Shown here one piece after another: positions 16,301-23,148 of a stretch of 35,261 bases of DNA. The DNA is from a virus: positions 1 to 35,261 of IMG/VR virus record IMGVR_UViG_3300032011_000052. One strand, given 5' to 3'. Each line of letters begins with the position of its first letter. Position 1 is the first letter of the stretch. Below the pieces are notes generated by a model. That model was not told the DNA's origin. It made no database searches and saw nothing but the letters and a program-made list of their open reading frames with translations. The position numbers and the translations under genes were made by a program.

Positions 16301-19300
16301 ACTGATCAAACGTCTCTTGTCCAACCGCTGGCTCAGCACTAAACCGTGTTTTAAAAGCAGCGTGCATTTTATTAAAAGCATCGCGTAGTTTGTTAGCTAA
16401 AGCTTTAAGCCAAGAGTCTGCACCATTTTTTGCTTTTAAAGTTTTGTCAAACAAGAATCTTGACGCACGGTCCGAGGCCCACTCTTCAAGTCCATTCTCA
16501 TCAAACCATTGTTTAGGAGCATTTGGTTGTTTCTTTGCTTTTTCAAAAGCTTTTTTCATCATTTTCTTCTGGGCTAGAGTCATGCCTTCCCATTCTTGTC
16601 GCCATAGAATGTGACCAAACTCATGTCCAAGAACAAAAACGTTAAGAATATAATCTTGTGTGAGCGTTTCTTTTTTCCTTTTTGTTCTAAGCATAATAAT
16701 TTTTTTATTTCCCATATGAAGAACTCGTCCTTTATTCGTAGGGGATTCTTCCATTTCTTTTCTGCTCTTTTCAATGTTTATTACATCATTTTTACTTAGC
16801 TTAGCGTTTTTGGATAAGTTCTCTCTTTGGTCAACTACAATAATTTCTACGTTCGGATCTATCTTAAAAGCATTTCTTGCTAGTTTCGCCATTTGAATAG
16901 GGATTGTTCTTGCGCTTCTTCCTGCTGCACTAATAGGAGAGTCATCAAAATACTTTTGAACACTTGGAGAGAAGAAAGTATTAGTAGCTACTTCTTGTTC
17001 TTGTATCTGCGCCTGCATTTCTTCATAAGCAGCATACTCTTCTGCCGGTGTCTGCTGTTGTTTAGCCGGAGCTGGGGCTGGGGCTGGGGCTGGGGCTGGG
17101 GCTGTAGGGGCAGCTTTTACTTCTTGGCCAACTGATTTTTTATAAAGGTCTTCTATTGCCTGTCGACCAGCCTCGTTTATGCTTCGAGTACCTATTCCAG
17201 CAAAAGACGGCGTCAAGGTTGGTGTTTCTGTAAGTTCTTCTAGTTGTGGCATCATGCCTTCTCGTAGCATTGGTTCACCAGGCCCATCGCTCTCGAAAGT
17301 AGTTTGCAGTTTGTACCACTTTTTAACATCCTGAACAAAAACATAAACTGGCTTACTGTCTCCTTCGTTGTAGCCTTCTCTTGTTTTTTCCCCAATACCA
17401 AACTCTGTTGGAAATATAGAAGAAGGATCAAACGTATTAAGCGCCATTTGTATAGCCCACCCAGTACCGCCACCTTGTTTTTTAAAATACATGGCCGTTT
17501 CACCTAGGTTAGGATTTGCGGCGAATATTTTATCGGGGTCTGCGTTAAGCCCTTCAACAATTGCAAAAACAGCATCAGAGTTTTTTATCTGAAACCAGTT
17601 TCTATGTATAAGCGAAACCGTGCTTGGGTTTGTTGGTGCGTTCTTCCCTAAACCTCTAGCAGCTTCTTCAACAGCAGGTTTTGCTTCTTTCTTTTGTTCT
17701 TCTGTTAATAAAGTATTTCCTCGTGGTGGTTTTCTTCCTCCTTTCATCCAATAGTGTTTAACGTTTTGTTCTTGCAATCCGTAGCGTTTCCCAATCATTT
17801 CAAACTGAGTGTCTGCTCCTGCCGCACCGCCTGAATTAAGAACGGCTGTCTGTATATTAAAAGCTCCAGGAGCAGTAGGTTCGGGGGCAGTGGGGGCAGA
17901 GCTTAATTCATCCCTAACTTCCATTAAGAGCCTAGGAAAAGCTTCTCTCCAATGTCCAGTTTCTGGTATGTGCGTAATCCTTTGGTTTCCAGTATCTAAT
18001 AAAAGTTTTAAAGCTTCTGGGTTTTGTTCAAAAGAAGCTTTCATTACTTTTTTCATTACTTCTTCACTTTTTGTTTTATTACGAAGGGCGGGAGAAACCG
18101 CTTTTCTAGGGTCTGCTTTCTGCCATTTTTTATTTACATAAGTAGCATTATCAAAAACACCATTCTTATTTGTTTGATAAGCATGTTCTACGCTTCTATA
18201 AGATCGACCTTCATACTCAAAAGGTCTAACTGCGAAATTGCTTAGTTCTTTATTTTCTCCTCTTCCATAGTAAACATTAATAGAAGCAGTAGGTTCGGGG
18301 GCAGTGGGGGTAGATCTTAAAGCTTCTACTTTACTGTTTAAATAAGCAAAAGTTTTAGGGGCTGTTTCTTTTAGTCTAGCTCGCCCTGTGCCAAGCCCGT
18401 CTTTTGGTATAACTATAGTTTTTCCTTTTGGGATTTTATCAAAAGCTTCATCTATAGCTTTTATGTTAGAGTCATATTCTGCATCTGTAAAAAAAGCACT
18501 CTTTATTATAGAAGGCAATTTTTTAGTAGGGATACCAACCGCATTAGGTTCATCTCTAATAATAGCTTGTCCCCCTTTGCCTCGGCCTACGAGATTATCT
18601 CCAAAAAGATAAACTTTGTCTGGATTATTTTTTAGTGTAGAAACAGAAAGACGAGAAATTGTTTCTACAGCTCCAGGAGCAGTAGGTTTAGTAGCAGCAG
18701 GGATCTTACTGCTTGCAACATGTCTAAAAGTTACACTTACACGGTTTTCGGCAGACGCTCCAACGGCATGTTTTTTCTCTGTTTGAAACTTGCCATCTGG
18801 CATAACATAAATATCACCGTTGTTAATAACAAAAGAGTTTTCTTGTTTTCTTGTTTTTTTATCTGTTATGGTAATACGAGCAGAGCCACCTAAACTTAGG
18901 GTTGCAACTGCGCCAATTGTTCTATCCTTCCTGACAAAAATATTTTCATCGTCACTATGTGCTCCAATTTTTTTCCCTGGAGGAAAACTATTAGCTAAAA
19001 CACTGTTAAAATAATTTTTTGGATAGCCTAATATGCTTTCTAAAGCTCTAGCTAATTCAGAATAACGCTCTGGCATCGGCTGAGCTTTATGTTTTGCGCC
19101 TGTATATTCATAATCTACTGGCCCAAACCAAACTACAGACCTACCTGCAGTTAGTTTAGATAAAGGGTTGTTAGAAATTTCATCAATAATTTCATCAATA
19201 TTAACCATTCCAGCCCAAGAGTTTTTTAGAAGCGGCATTAACTCATCAATTTGAATGTTGTTTTGTGGGTCATTAAGAAAATCTTCTCTAAATATTTGTA

Positions 19301-22300
19301 TTCCTTCTGGCGGTCTTACTTCTGAAGTGCTTGTAGTTTCTCTTTGTTGCTGTTGCAACTCTTTAAGGCTTTTGGGTTTAGCTTTTTCCTTTGATTCGAT
19401 AGCTAGATTACGTTTGAGCTCTTCATTTCTACGCCTTGTAATATCAATAGAAAGTTTTTCTTCTTTTTCTTTTTCAACTTTCCGTTCTTTTTCAAACTGT
19501 TTAAATGTTTGTTCGCTTTTATAGTCTTTTATAATACCTTCTATTCTTTCTGCACTACTTAGCCCCAGTCCTCCATAATCCCTTATTAAAAGGTTTCTAT
19601 TAAGTTCGGCATCTGAATATGAACCTTGTTCTACTTCATATATGTTGTCCCTTCTTTCATCCATAGCTTCTTCTATAGCAAAGTCATCTAAAGAGATATC
19701 TCCATAGTCTGCTCTTTCAGGGTCTGCATCTAAGCCAAAAAGATAGTCTCTGCTTTCTGCAAGTCTTTCATCAATTTCTTCTTGGAGAAACTGCTCATCT
19801 CGACGTTGGTCTGGTTTGGTCCACATGTCTTCGTATACTGAAAGTTGATATTCAATCGTACTAAGTCTTTTTAAATCTCTTTCAATAAGTGGCTCTGTGT
19901 ATAAAGTTTGATTTTTCCCTAAAGAAAATTCTTCTGGGGCTTGGGCATCTTCTTGTCTTATTTGATCAATTTCCGAATTACTAAAAAAAACTGTTGGGGC
20001 AATAGGAGCACCCGGTTGATTTGCTCTAAATCTAAAAAAGTTGGCGAGTTGATCTTGTCTCTTTTTAATGTTTGACCGTTCTTTTAATAGTAAAAAATCA
20101 GGTACATACGCAGAAACAATATTTTTAAGTTTAATAGTTTTGATAGATGTATCTTTTACATCGTACTCTGCTCTGGCGGTTCGTTGTTCGGGGTCTTTAA
20201 TGTTTAAATAATTTTTTTCGGCTTGTTCAAGTTCATATTGGTTTGTGCCCTTTAAAGCAGACTCATAAATAACAAGGTTATCTATTCTGTTTCTTTTTGT
20301 TTTTTGTTCTTTAGTCTCTTTTCCAACAGCAACGTCTTCTTCAATCATTTTATTAAGAGGGCCAAGGAACGAATCATCAGTAATTTTTGTATACTTCTCA
20401 GCTGCTATACGATCAATTCTTCCCTCTTTCCACGTGTATTGATGCACAGCTGCTTCAATGTCATATCCTAGTCTGTCTAATTCAACCATAGCTGTCATAA
20501 AGCCATCTGCCATATGTACTTCAAATCTTTTCTTTTCGCTCGTGTATGTAGACTCATACATAGACGCTTGACCACGAAGTTTATTAATTTGAGCGCCACG
20601 AAGTGTGAGTCGAGACATACTAATAGGTACTCTTTTTTCTTTTGCAACAGCAGGTAAAACACCATCAGATACTTCTCCTGCTGCATTTTTTCTTGCAACT
20701 AAAAGCCAACCAGAACCCCCTGTGTTGTCATAGTTGGGGTTTTCATTTGACTTTCTTTTATCTGTGGCTATAGCTTCTCTTATACCCGCATTTATTAGCT
20801 GCGCGCTTGTAACAAAATTAATTTCGTCAAGAGTAGCAGTTTCAAAAATTTTAAATTGCCCATAACCATCGTTATCAGGGTTTGTTTCAAGGTGTACTTC
20901 AAAAAGAGAGCCTGGTCTTTCCTGAACTAACTCATCTATCTTATTCATAAGAGCATCAGAGAAAAGAGTATACAAAGGCTGGCCTATAAGTTCATTTCCA
21001 AATGTTTCTCTAGGTCCTGTTGTAGTTGTTCCTGCATAGACATCTTGTGCAAAAGTTTGAATGGGGTCTTTTACGCCGTATGGTTTAGCTCCTTCGGGTA
21101 AAACAGAATTGACCGCGGCTAAATCTTCTTCAGTTATGGGTCTGTTTCTATCGGTCTGCGTCGTAGGTACTCTTTCACCCGTGTAACGACCAAGAACCGA
21201 AGCAAAAACTTTATTTTTTGGTTGGCCTATATGGCTTTCATTAATAATGTTTTCGATGTTTTTATTTTTTGCGTTTAGTTTATTAAACTCTTGTAGATAC
21301 TCTCCAAGCGTATCAATATTTTTTAGTTCTGTTTGCAGCCTTGCCACTTCGGTTTGTCGATCCGCTAACGTAAATTGCCACTTGGTAAGGTCTTCTCTAG
21401 TAAATATTGGCCCACGCTCTGACAAATTTCTATCGAACTCGCCTCTATTTCTTTGTATGTTTGGATTAGCTGTAGGTTTAAAAATAAGAGCATAGTCTTT
21501 AAACCATTTGTCGTTTCCTCTTTTTTGAAGCTCTGAAACTACGTTTGTTGTACTGTTTACATCGTCTGGTAAAAACTGATAACCCAAAGGCTGCCCATAT
21601 TCATCTACAGGAATGTTTGCTTTTGTTGTCTGTGTTTCTTTTTTTGCGTCTTCATTAAAATTTGTTACTTCATAAGCTTCAATTATTTGTTCATCTGTTA
21701 TGCCTTCTTGCTTTTTAAAAATTTCTAAATATTCTTCTGTAGTCATTGGCTTTAACGTGCCATCAGCGTTTCTTCCTTCTGCTGTATCTTGAAGAAATCT
21801 AAATTCAGATTCGGGTGTCCCTACATCGGGAACTTGATTTTTTAGTTGGGTTTCGGCTTCTTTTATGTTGTTTTCGTTGTGTGGTATTCCAGTAACAATT
21901 TTTCCCTCTTTGTCCGCAACAGCCATAACGTAGGGTTCGGTTATTCCAATTCTTTCTTTTAAAGAAATGTTTTCTTCGTCTTCTCCCACAATTCCTTTAA
22001 AAAGATCTGTGTTTTGTGCAGCATCAACAAACTGCTTTCTAGCCATTCTATTAATATTACCTAAAGAACCCCCTGCAGCCCCTAACCCAAATCCACCTAC
22101 AACGCCAGCAAAAGCAGCTTGTACAGCATCTAGTTTTGCTTGGTTTACTGAATAGTCAGGGTCGGTTCTAAGTTTTTGTTTAATGTTAAGCCCTTCTTGT
22201 GCTGTTTCTGCAGCTCCTTCACTAAGCGCCCCCATTATTCCCAAACCAAACATAGTATCTTGGGCTAAAGCTTTCTTAAACTGGCCTTTGCTTCTGTTTA

Positions 22301-23147
22301 CCATTCTAGTAAAAGCAGTAACAACCGCAGATTCACCTGCGACACCAATAGCAGCATAACCAAGGCCTGTTCCAAGAGCATACGTTCGTGCGTACCTATC
22401 ACGTTGTCCCAAGTCTTCAAACTCCCCGTAAGAAATACCAGAGCCTTGAATAAGTTCTTGAGAAGCTGCTCCTGCTATAAAGCCGGGGTTATATGACCCT
22501 GTAGGAGTTCTACCTTTAAGTACTTCAAACCAAGCTGTTAAAAATCTTTCTTCGTCTGGGTTAACAACTCCCCCTTGCATTTTCTTTTTTGAAACTTGTT
22601 TTGCAGCTTGGCTCATTGCTTGCCTAGTAGCTGTTGCCCCAATACCTGCCCGAGCTAAAGCAAAAGCACCGCCACCTGCAAAAGCAGAAGCAATACTAGC
22701 AATAGCGGAAGGAGTAAATTGCCCTATTGCAGATACAGCTTGTGTAAGAAATCCACCAACGGTTGGCTCATTTAAAAATTCTGTAAAGTCTGGAACAGTT
22801 GCCATAGCTTCAGCTGCTTGGCTTTGAAGTCTTCTTGCTTCTTGTATCTGTTTATCCGCTTTTTCTGTCTCTCCCATAGCGTCATAAAACAAAGAATCAA
22901 AAAGATCTTTGTTTGCTAAAAGATTTTTTACTCCGGCTTCAAAGGCATTTCCAAAAGTACTGCCTCGCTCCCGCCGTAGCTCGGGAGGCAAATACGTATC
23001 TCTAGGGTTAACCTCTAAACGGTCTTCAAATAAGGGAATATCTGGTCGCGCTCTACTAGGAGAAGGCTTAAACAAAAGGTCTTCAAGCGTTGTCTCTTGT
23101 TGTTGAGGGGCAAACAATTCGTCAAATAATTTAGTATCTTTAGCCAC
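13380..23147 (-). CDS. Giant multidomain ejected virion protein (polyvalent protein)
   Basis: The protein has 3,255 residues. The start is GTG at 23147, one base after the previous stop, with a weak GAGAG site. Order: 1-390, Ala/Gly-rich segments that could insert in membrane (about 127-172, 255-270, 342-362); 390-1280, unrecognised, partly coiled coil and very charged at the end; 1280-1480 AlkB-type dioxygenase; 1497-1610 macro-like domain; 1623-1748 NADAR; 1764-2003 SLOG-type; 2011-2026 Ala-Pro linker; about 2100-2240 HEFGH zincin; then a long helical region with hydrophobic stretches at 2912-2937 and 3137-3158. It is last in a block placed like the T7 core proteins, so ejection into the host with the DNA is likely. 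Similar fusions of counter-defence enzymes are known as polyvalent proteins. No phage RNA-polymerase or transglycosylase motif was found. The enzyme domains are confidently seen; their targets are inferred. Confidence 0.9.
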   Translation of the reverse strand: MAKDTKLFDELFAPQQQETTLEDLLFKPSPSRARPDIPLFEDRLEVNPRDTYLPPELRRERGSTFGNAFEAGVKNLLANKDLFDSLFYDAMGETEKADKQIQEARRLQSQAAEAMATVPDFTEFLNEPTVGGFLTQAVSAIGQFTPSAIASIASAFAGGGAFALARAGIGATATRQAMSQAAKQVSKKKMQGGVVNPDEERFLTAWFEVLKGRTPTGSYNPGFIAGAASQELIQGSGISYGEFEDLGQRDRYARTYALGTGLGYAAIGVAGESAVVTAFTRMVNRSKGQFKKALAQDTMFGLGIMGALSEGAAETAQEGLNIKQKLRTDPDYSVNQAKLDAVQAAFAGVVGGFGLGAAGGSLGNINRMARKQFVDAAQNTDLFKGIVGEDEENISLKERIGITEPYVMAVADKEGKIVTGIPHNENNIKEAETQLKNQVPDVGTPESEFRFLQDTAEGRNADGTLKPMTTEEYLEIFKKQEGITDEQIIEAYEVTNFNEDAKKETQTTKANIPVDEYGQPLGYQFLPDDVNSTTNVVSELQKRGNDKWFKDYALIFKPTANPNIQRNRGEFDRNLSERGPIFTREDLTKWQFTLADRQTEVARLQTELKNIDTLGEYLQEFNKLNAKNKNIENIINESHIGQPKNKVFASVLGRYTGERVPTTQTDRNRPITEEDLAAVNSVLPEGAKPYGVKDPIQTFAQDVYAGTTTTGPRETFGNELIGQPLYTLFSDALMNKIDELVQERPGSLFEVHLETNPDNDGYGQFKIFETATLDEINFVTSAQLINAGIREAIATDKRKSNENPNYDNTGGSGWLLVARKNAAGEVSDGVLPAVAKEKRVPISMSRLTLRGAQINKLRGQASMYESTYTSEKKRFEVHMADGFMTAMVELDRLGYDIEAAVHQYTWKEGRIDRIAAEKYTKITDDSFLGPLNKMIEEDVAVGKETKEQKTKRNRIDNLVIYESALKGTNQYELEQAEKNYLNIKDPEQRTARAEYDVKDTSIKTIKLKNIVSAYVPDFLLLKERSNIKKRQDQLANFFRFRANQPGAPIAPTVFFSNSEIDQIRQEDAQAPEEFSLGKNQTLYTEPLIERDLKRLSTIEYQLSVYEDMWTKPDQRRDEQFLQEEIDERLAESRDYLFGLDADPERADYGDISLDDFAIEEAMDERRDNIYEVEQGSYSDAELNRNLLIRDYGGLGLSSAERIEGIIKDYKSEQTFKQFEKERKVEKEKEEKLSIDITRRRNEELKRNLAIESKEKAKPKSLKELQQQQRETTSTSEVRPPEGIQIFREDFLNDPQNNIQIDELMPLLKNSWAGMVNIDEIIDEISNNPLSKLTAGRSVVWFGPVDYEYTGAKHKAQPMPERYSELARALESILGYPKNYFNSVLANSFPPGKKIGAHSDDENIFVRKDRTIGAVATLSLGGSARITITDKKTRKQENSFVINNGDIYVMPDGKFQTEKKHAVGASAENRVSVTFRHVASSKIPAATKPTAPGAVETISRLSVSTLKNNPDKVYLFGDNLVGRGKGGQAIIRDEPNAVGIPTKKLPSIIKSAFFTDAEYDSNIKAIDEAFDKIPKGKTIVIPKDGLGTGRARLKETAPKTFAYLNSKVEALRSTPTAPEPTASINVYYGRGENKELSNFAVRPFEYEGRSYRSVEHAYQTNKNGVFDNATYVNKKWQKADPRKAVSPALRNKTKSEEVMKKVMKASFEQNPEALKLLLDTGNQRITHIPETGHWREAFPRLLMEVRDELSSAPTAPEPTAPGAFNIQTAVLNSGGAAGADTQFEMIGKRYGLQEQNVKHYWMKGGRKPPRGNTLLTEEQKKEAKPAVEEAARGLGKNAPTNPSTVSLIHRNWFQIKNSDAVFAIVEGLNADPDKIFAANPNLGETAMYFKKQGGGTGWAIQMALNTFDPSSIFPTEFGIGEKTREGYNEGDSKPVYVFVQDVKKWYKLQTTFESDGPGEPMLREGMMPQLEELTETPTLTPSFAGIGTRSINEAGRQAIEDLYKKSVGQEVKAAPTAPAPAPAPAPAPAKQQQTPAEEYAAYEEMQAQIQEQEVATNTFFSPSVQKYFDDSPISAAGRSARTIPIQMAKLARNAFKIDPNVEIIVVDQRENLSKNAKLSKNDVINIEKSRKEMEESPTNKGRVLHMGNKKIIMLRTKRKKETLTQDYILNVFVLGHEFGHILWRQEWEGMTLAQKKMMKKAFEKAKKQPNAPKQWFDENGLEEWASDRASRFLFDKTLKAKNGADSWLKALANKLRDAFNKMHAAFKTRFSAEPAVGQETFDQWANGVVQAYKDGAKQKVDAGYLGDDKIIHIENMIDDTAKKMPPKQRKEYARLISSLMRYLKGNAKSFPKKLMGLAMPTDNFIGKLGQDKATIKRFKEEMPAEHSRFRTPMELLRKMIYGASQSYDKRGFSQTWQTKKRIYSKDLYGKLAGFVEEIREKAFVEAESKTPTYVMEDVPSEMTAKYMKERQEAIFVIDEATANNLKIKVPDPKTLEKQGKKPPMVFAQAREYIIDNVAIIPPAEVMSQKGLDHVWVKEVVRAANRRQYLVPVKTPLAIQKRLGGKRKLDRKLPKLDPAMRQQVIGTIQNPELVKVLQDTENLRHNSTYVPNIGTEKGQLSETAFGIRQLFRYFHGEENLSKYGVRFINEFIPRMLNIEEIAETPALRKALSDLIVKFNKGVQHRRLIQSPDYRVTNKQLFEALRDGKKTITRKDGKTYKVQEDLGFIVKDGYFSTVVRDLQGNIEIDPFTKTPENPEGDPRIEYWETFEVNKELADKIVSDLVTSPDQAFIDLALSDEEHANTDPNAIATDARDLAVGLLPHRSKIFSFIPTQELRKAGLLEGPDITVDRYIGNTIKKKEWEERGGWKRASALIEMVEDPAERRMARTAVKNTLGKYDVDMSSALRKINSWGLFLNISTLLAFAVFASFPDLAGPVLRSKEFKALMTAVRTGRDMWNNPQEAARMAEEIGVATREAMDNMYIHSVDADWMLDTPRQWSDKFFKWTLTEGYTRFMRQFAASMGKQFIMRHSELAKQGNQRSIRYLAELDGLTWQEAKRWEANDYSFSGQDGRKVRDALGRFVEESVIRPNAAERPYWASDPRYALIWQLKAFFYAYGKNIVGGVAREAYSRKRETGTLGAMVPPLMLFATTVLPLTMLGWEFRERTKYLLAAGLPFIEPVPSKVGDMDWGTYWFEVFDRSGVLGPWTMLAQMRQNNLWGDSFMTPLLGPSVERFEDLAKGDFNATSLVPIYSQLPKR
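16428..16850 (-). other. Domain: zincin metallopeptidase (residues ~2100-2240 of giant)
   Basis: VFVLGHEFGHILW carries the HExxH zinc site (His2175-Glu2176-His2179). A downstream helix GLEEWASDRASRF (Glu2221/Glu2222, Asp2226) probably supplies the third ligand, as in gluzincin-like peptidases. The preceding strand NVEIIVVDQ and the KIIMLRT strand fit the fold. Possible roles are cleavage of a host protein, self-processing of the giant polypeptide, or peptidoglycan-crosslink cleavage; the sequence does not decide. Confidence 0.8.
17071..17100 (-). repeat. Five perfect gctggg hexamers (Ala-Pro linker; G-rich on + strand)
   Basis: Five tandem gctggg units (+ strand) encode an (AP)n linker at about residues 2011-2026 between the SLOG and zincin modules. 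On the + strand this gives consecutive GGGG runs separated by CT, a strong G-quadruplex-type motif. Short perfect units imply copy-number instability by slippage; each unit is 6 nt, so frame is kept. Confidence 0.9.
17139..17858 (-). other. Domain: SLOG/DprA-like Rossmannoid with rearranged motifs (residues ~1764-2003 of giant)
   Basis: LNSGGAAGADTQFE (Gly1773-Asp1779) is the SGGAxGAD nucleotide-binding loop of SLOG/YspA-type domains; IKNSDAVFAIVEGL, GGGTGWAIQMALN and KPVYVFVQD follow in the expected order. FAGIGTRSINEAG (Gly1984-Arg1988), which normally is the first strand-loop of the fold, comes last. The domain is therefore either circularly permuted or belongs to a permuted subfamily. SLOG domains bind nucleotides, including NAD-derived signals. 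Confidence 0.65.
17862..17904 (-). repeat. Linker repeat copy 1 (PTAPEPTAPG-encoding), after NADAR
   Basis: The + strand sequence agctccaggagcagtaggtt (17862-17881) recurs exactly at 18669-18688. Its continuation from 17871 matches 18285-18318 at 32 of 34 bases. It encodes the Pro-Thr-Ala linker between the NADAR and SLOG modules. Confidence 0.9.
17904..18281 (-). other. Domain: NADAR / YbiA-like (residues 1623-1748 of giant)
   Basis: The domain begins INVYYGRGENKELSNF, continues FEYEGRSYRSVEHAYQTNK (Glu1654-His1655) and ends HWREAFPRLLMEVRDEL (Trp1733, Arg1745). The LSNF, SVEHAYQ and LM.VR elements define NADAR, a family of N-glycosidases acting on ADP-ribose-linked substrates; members have been shown to remove ADP-ribose from guanine bases modified by DarT-type toxins. 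The C-terminal part lacks the usual WG...GkN.LG string and has W..AFPRLL instead, a variant form. Confidence 0.85.
18285..18318 (-). repeat. Linker repeat copy 2, between macro-like domain and NADAR
   Basis: The first 26 bases are identical to 17871-17896, with two mismatches in the next eight. Offset to copy 1 is 414 nt (138 codons, in frame). It encodes STPTAPEPTA. Confidence 0.9.
18318..18659 (-). other. Domain: macro-like / DUF7831-type (residues ~1497-1610 of giant)
   Basis: The segment KVYLFGDNLVGRGKGGQA (GDN at 1516-1518), then NAVGIPTKK, and IPKDGLGTGRARLKETAP near its end form the pattern of a small phage/plasmid domain I know as DUF7831. The layout (FGDN, G-rich loop with GGQA, GLGTG loop) resembles macro-domain ADP-ribose binding loops. 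Ligand and activity are not established. Similar Pro-Thr-Ala linkers border it on both sides. Confidence 0.65.
18669..18688 (-). repeat. Linker repeat copy 3, between AlkB and macro-like domain
   Basis: Twenty bases are identical to 17862-17881. The offset is 807 nt (269 codons, in frame). It encodes the KPTAPGAVE linker. Confidence 0.88.
18708..19310 (-). other. Domain: AlkB-type 2OG-Fe(II) dioxygenase (residues ~1280-1480 of giant)
   Basis: The signature is complete: His1397-x-Asp1399 in IGAHSDDE, distal His1460 in KKHAVG, and Arg1469-x-Ser-x-Thr-x-Arg1475 (RVSVTFR), equivalent to the RxNxTxR of AlkB with Asn replaced by Ser. Upstream elements VVWFGPVDYEYTG and NSVLANSFPPG match the substrate-lid region and core strand of the family. 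AlkB proteins use 2-oxoglutarate, O2 and Fe(II) to remove alkyl groups from DNA or RNA bases; some phage versions may act on other modified nucleic acids. The module follows a charged coiled-coil linker. Confidence 0.85.
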
Positions 23148-23148
23148 A

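Noticed and set aside
13380-23147. Giant gene as a tape-measure protein
   Set aside because: No tail tube, tail assembly or tail terminator genes are near, the sequence is a string of enzyme folds instead of long uniform helices, and head genes are of podoviral type.
13380-23147. Giant gene as an N4-type virion RNA polymerase (size and N4-like capsid fit)
   Set aside because: I could not find single-subunit RNA polymerase motifs; the recognised motifs belong to other enzymes.
13380-23147. Lytic transglycosylase or lysozyme domain as in T7 gp16
   Set aside because: No convincing SLT or lysozyme catalytic motif was seen; only the zincin could conceivably act on cell wall.
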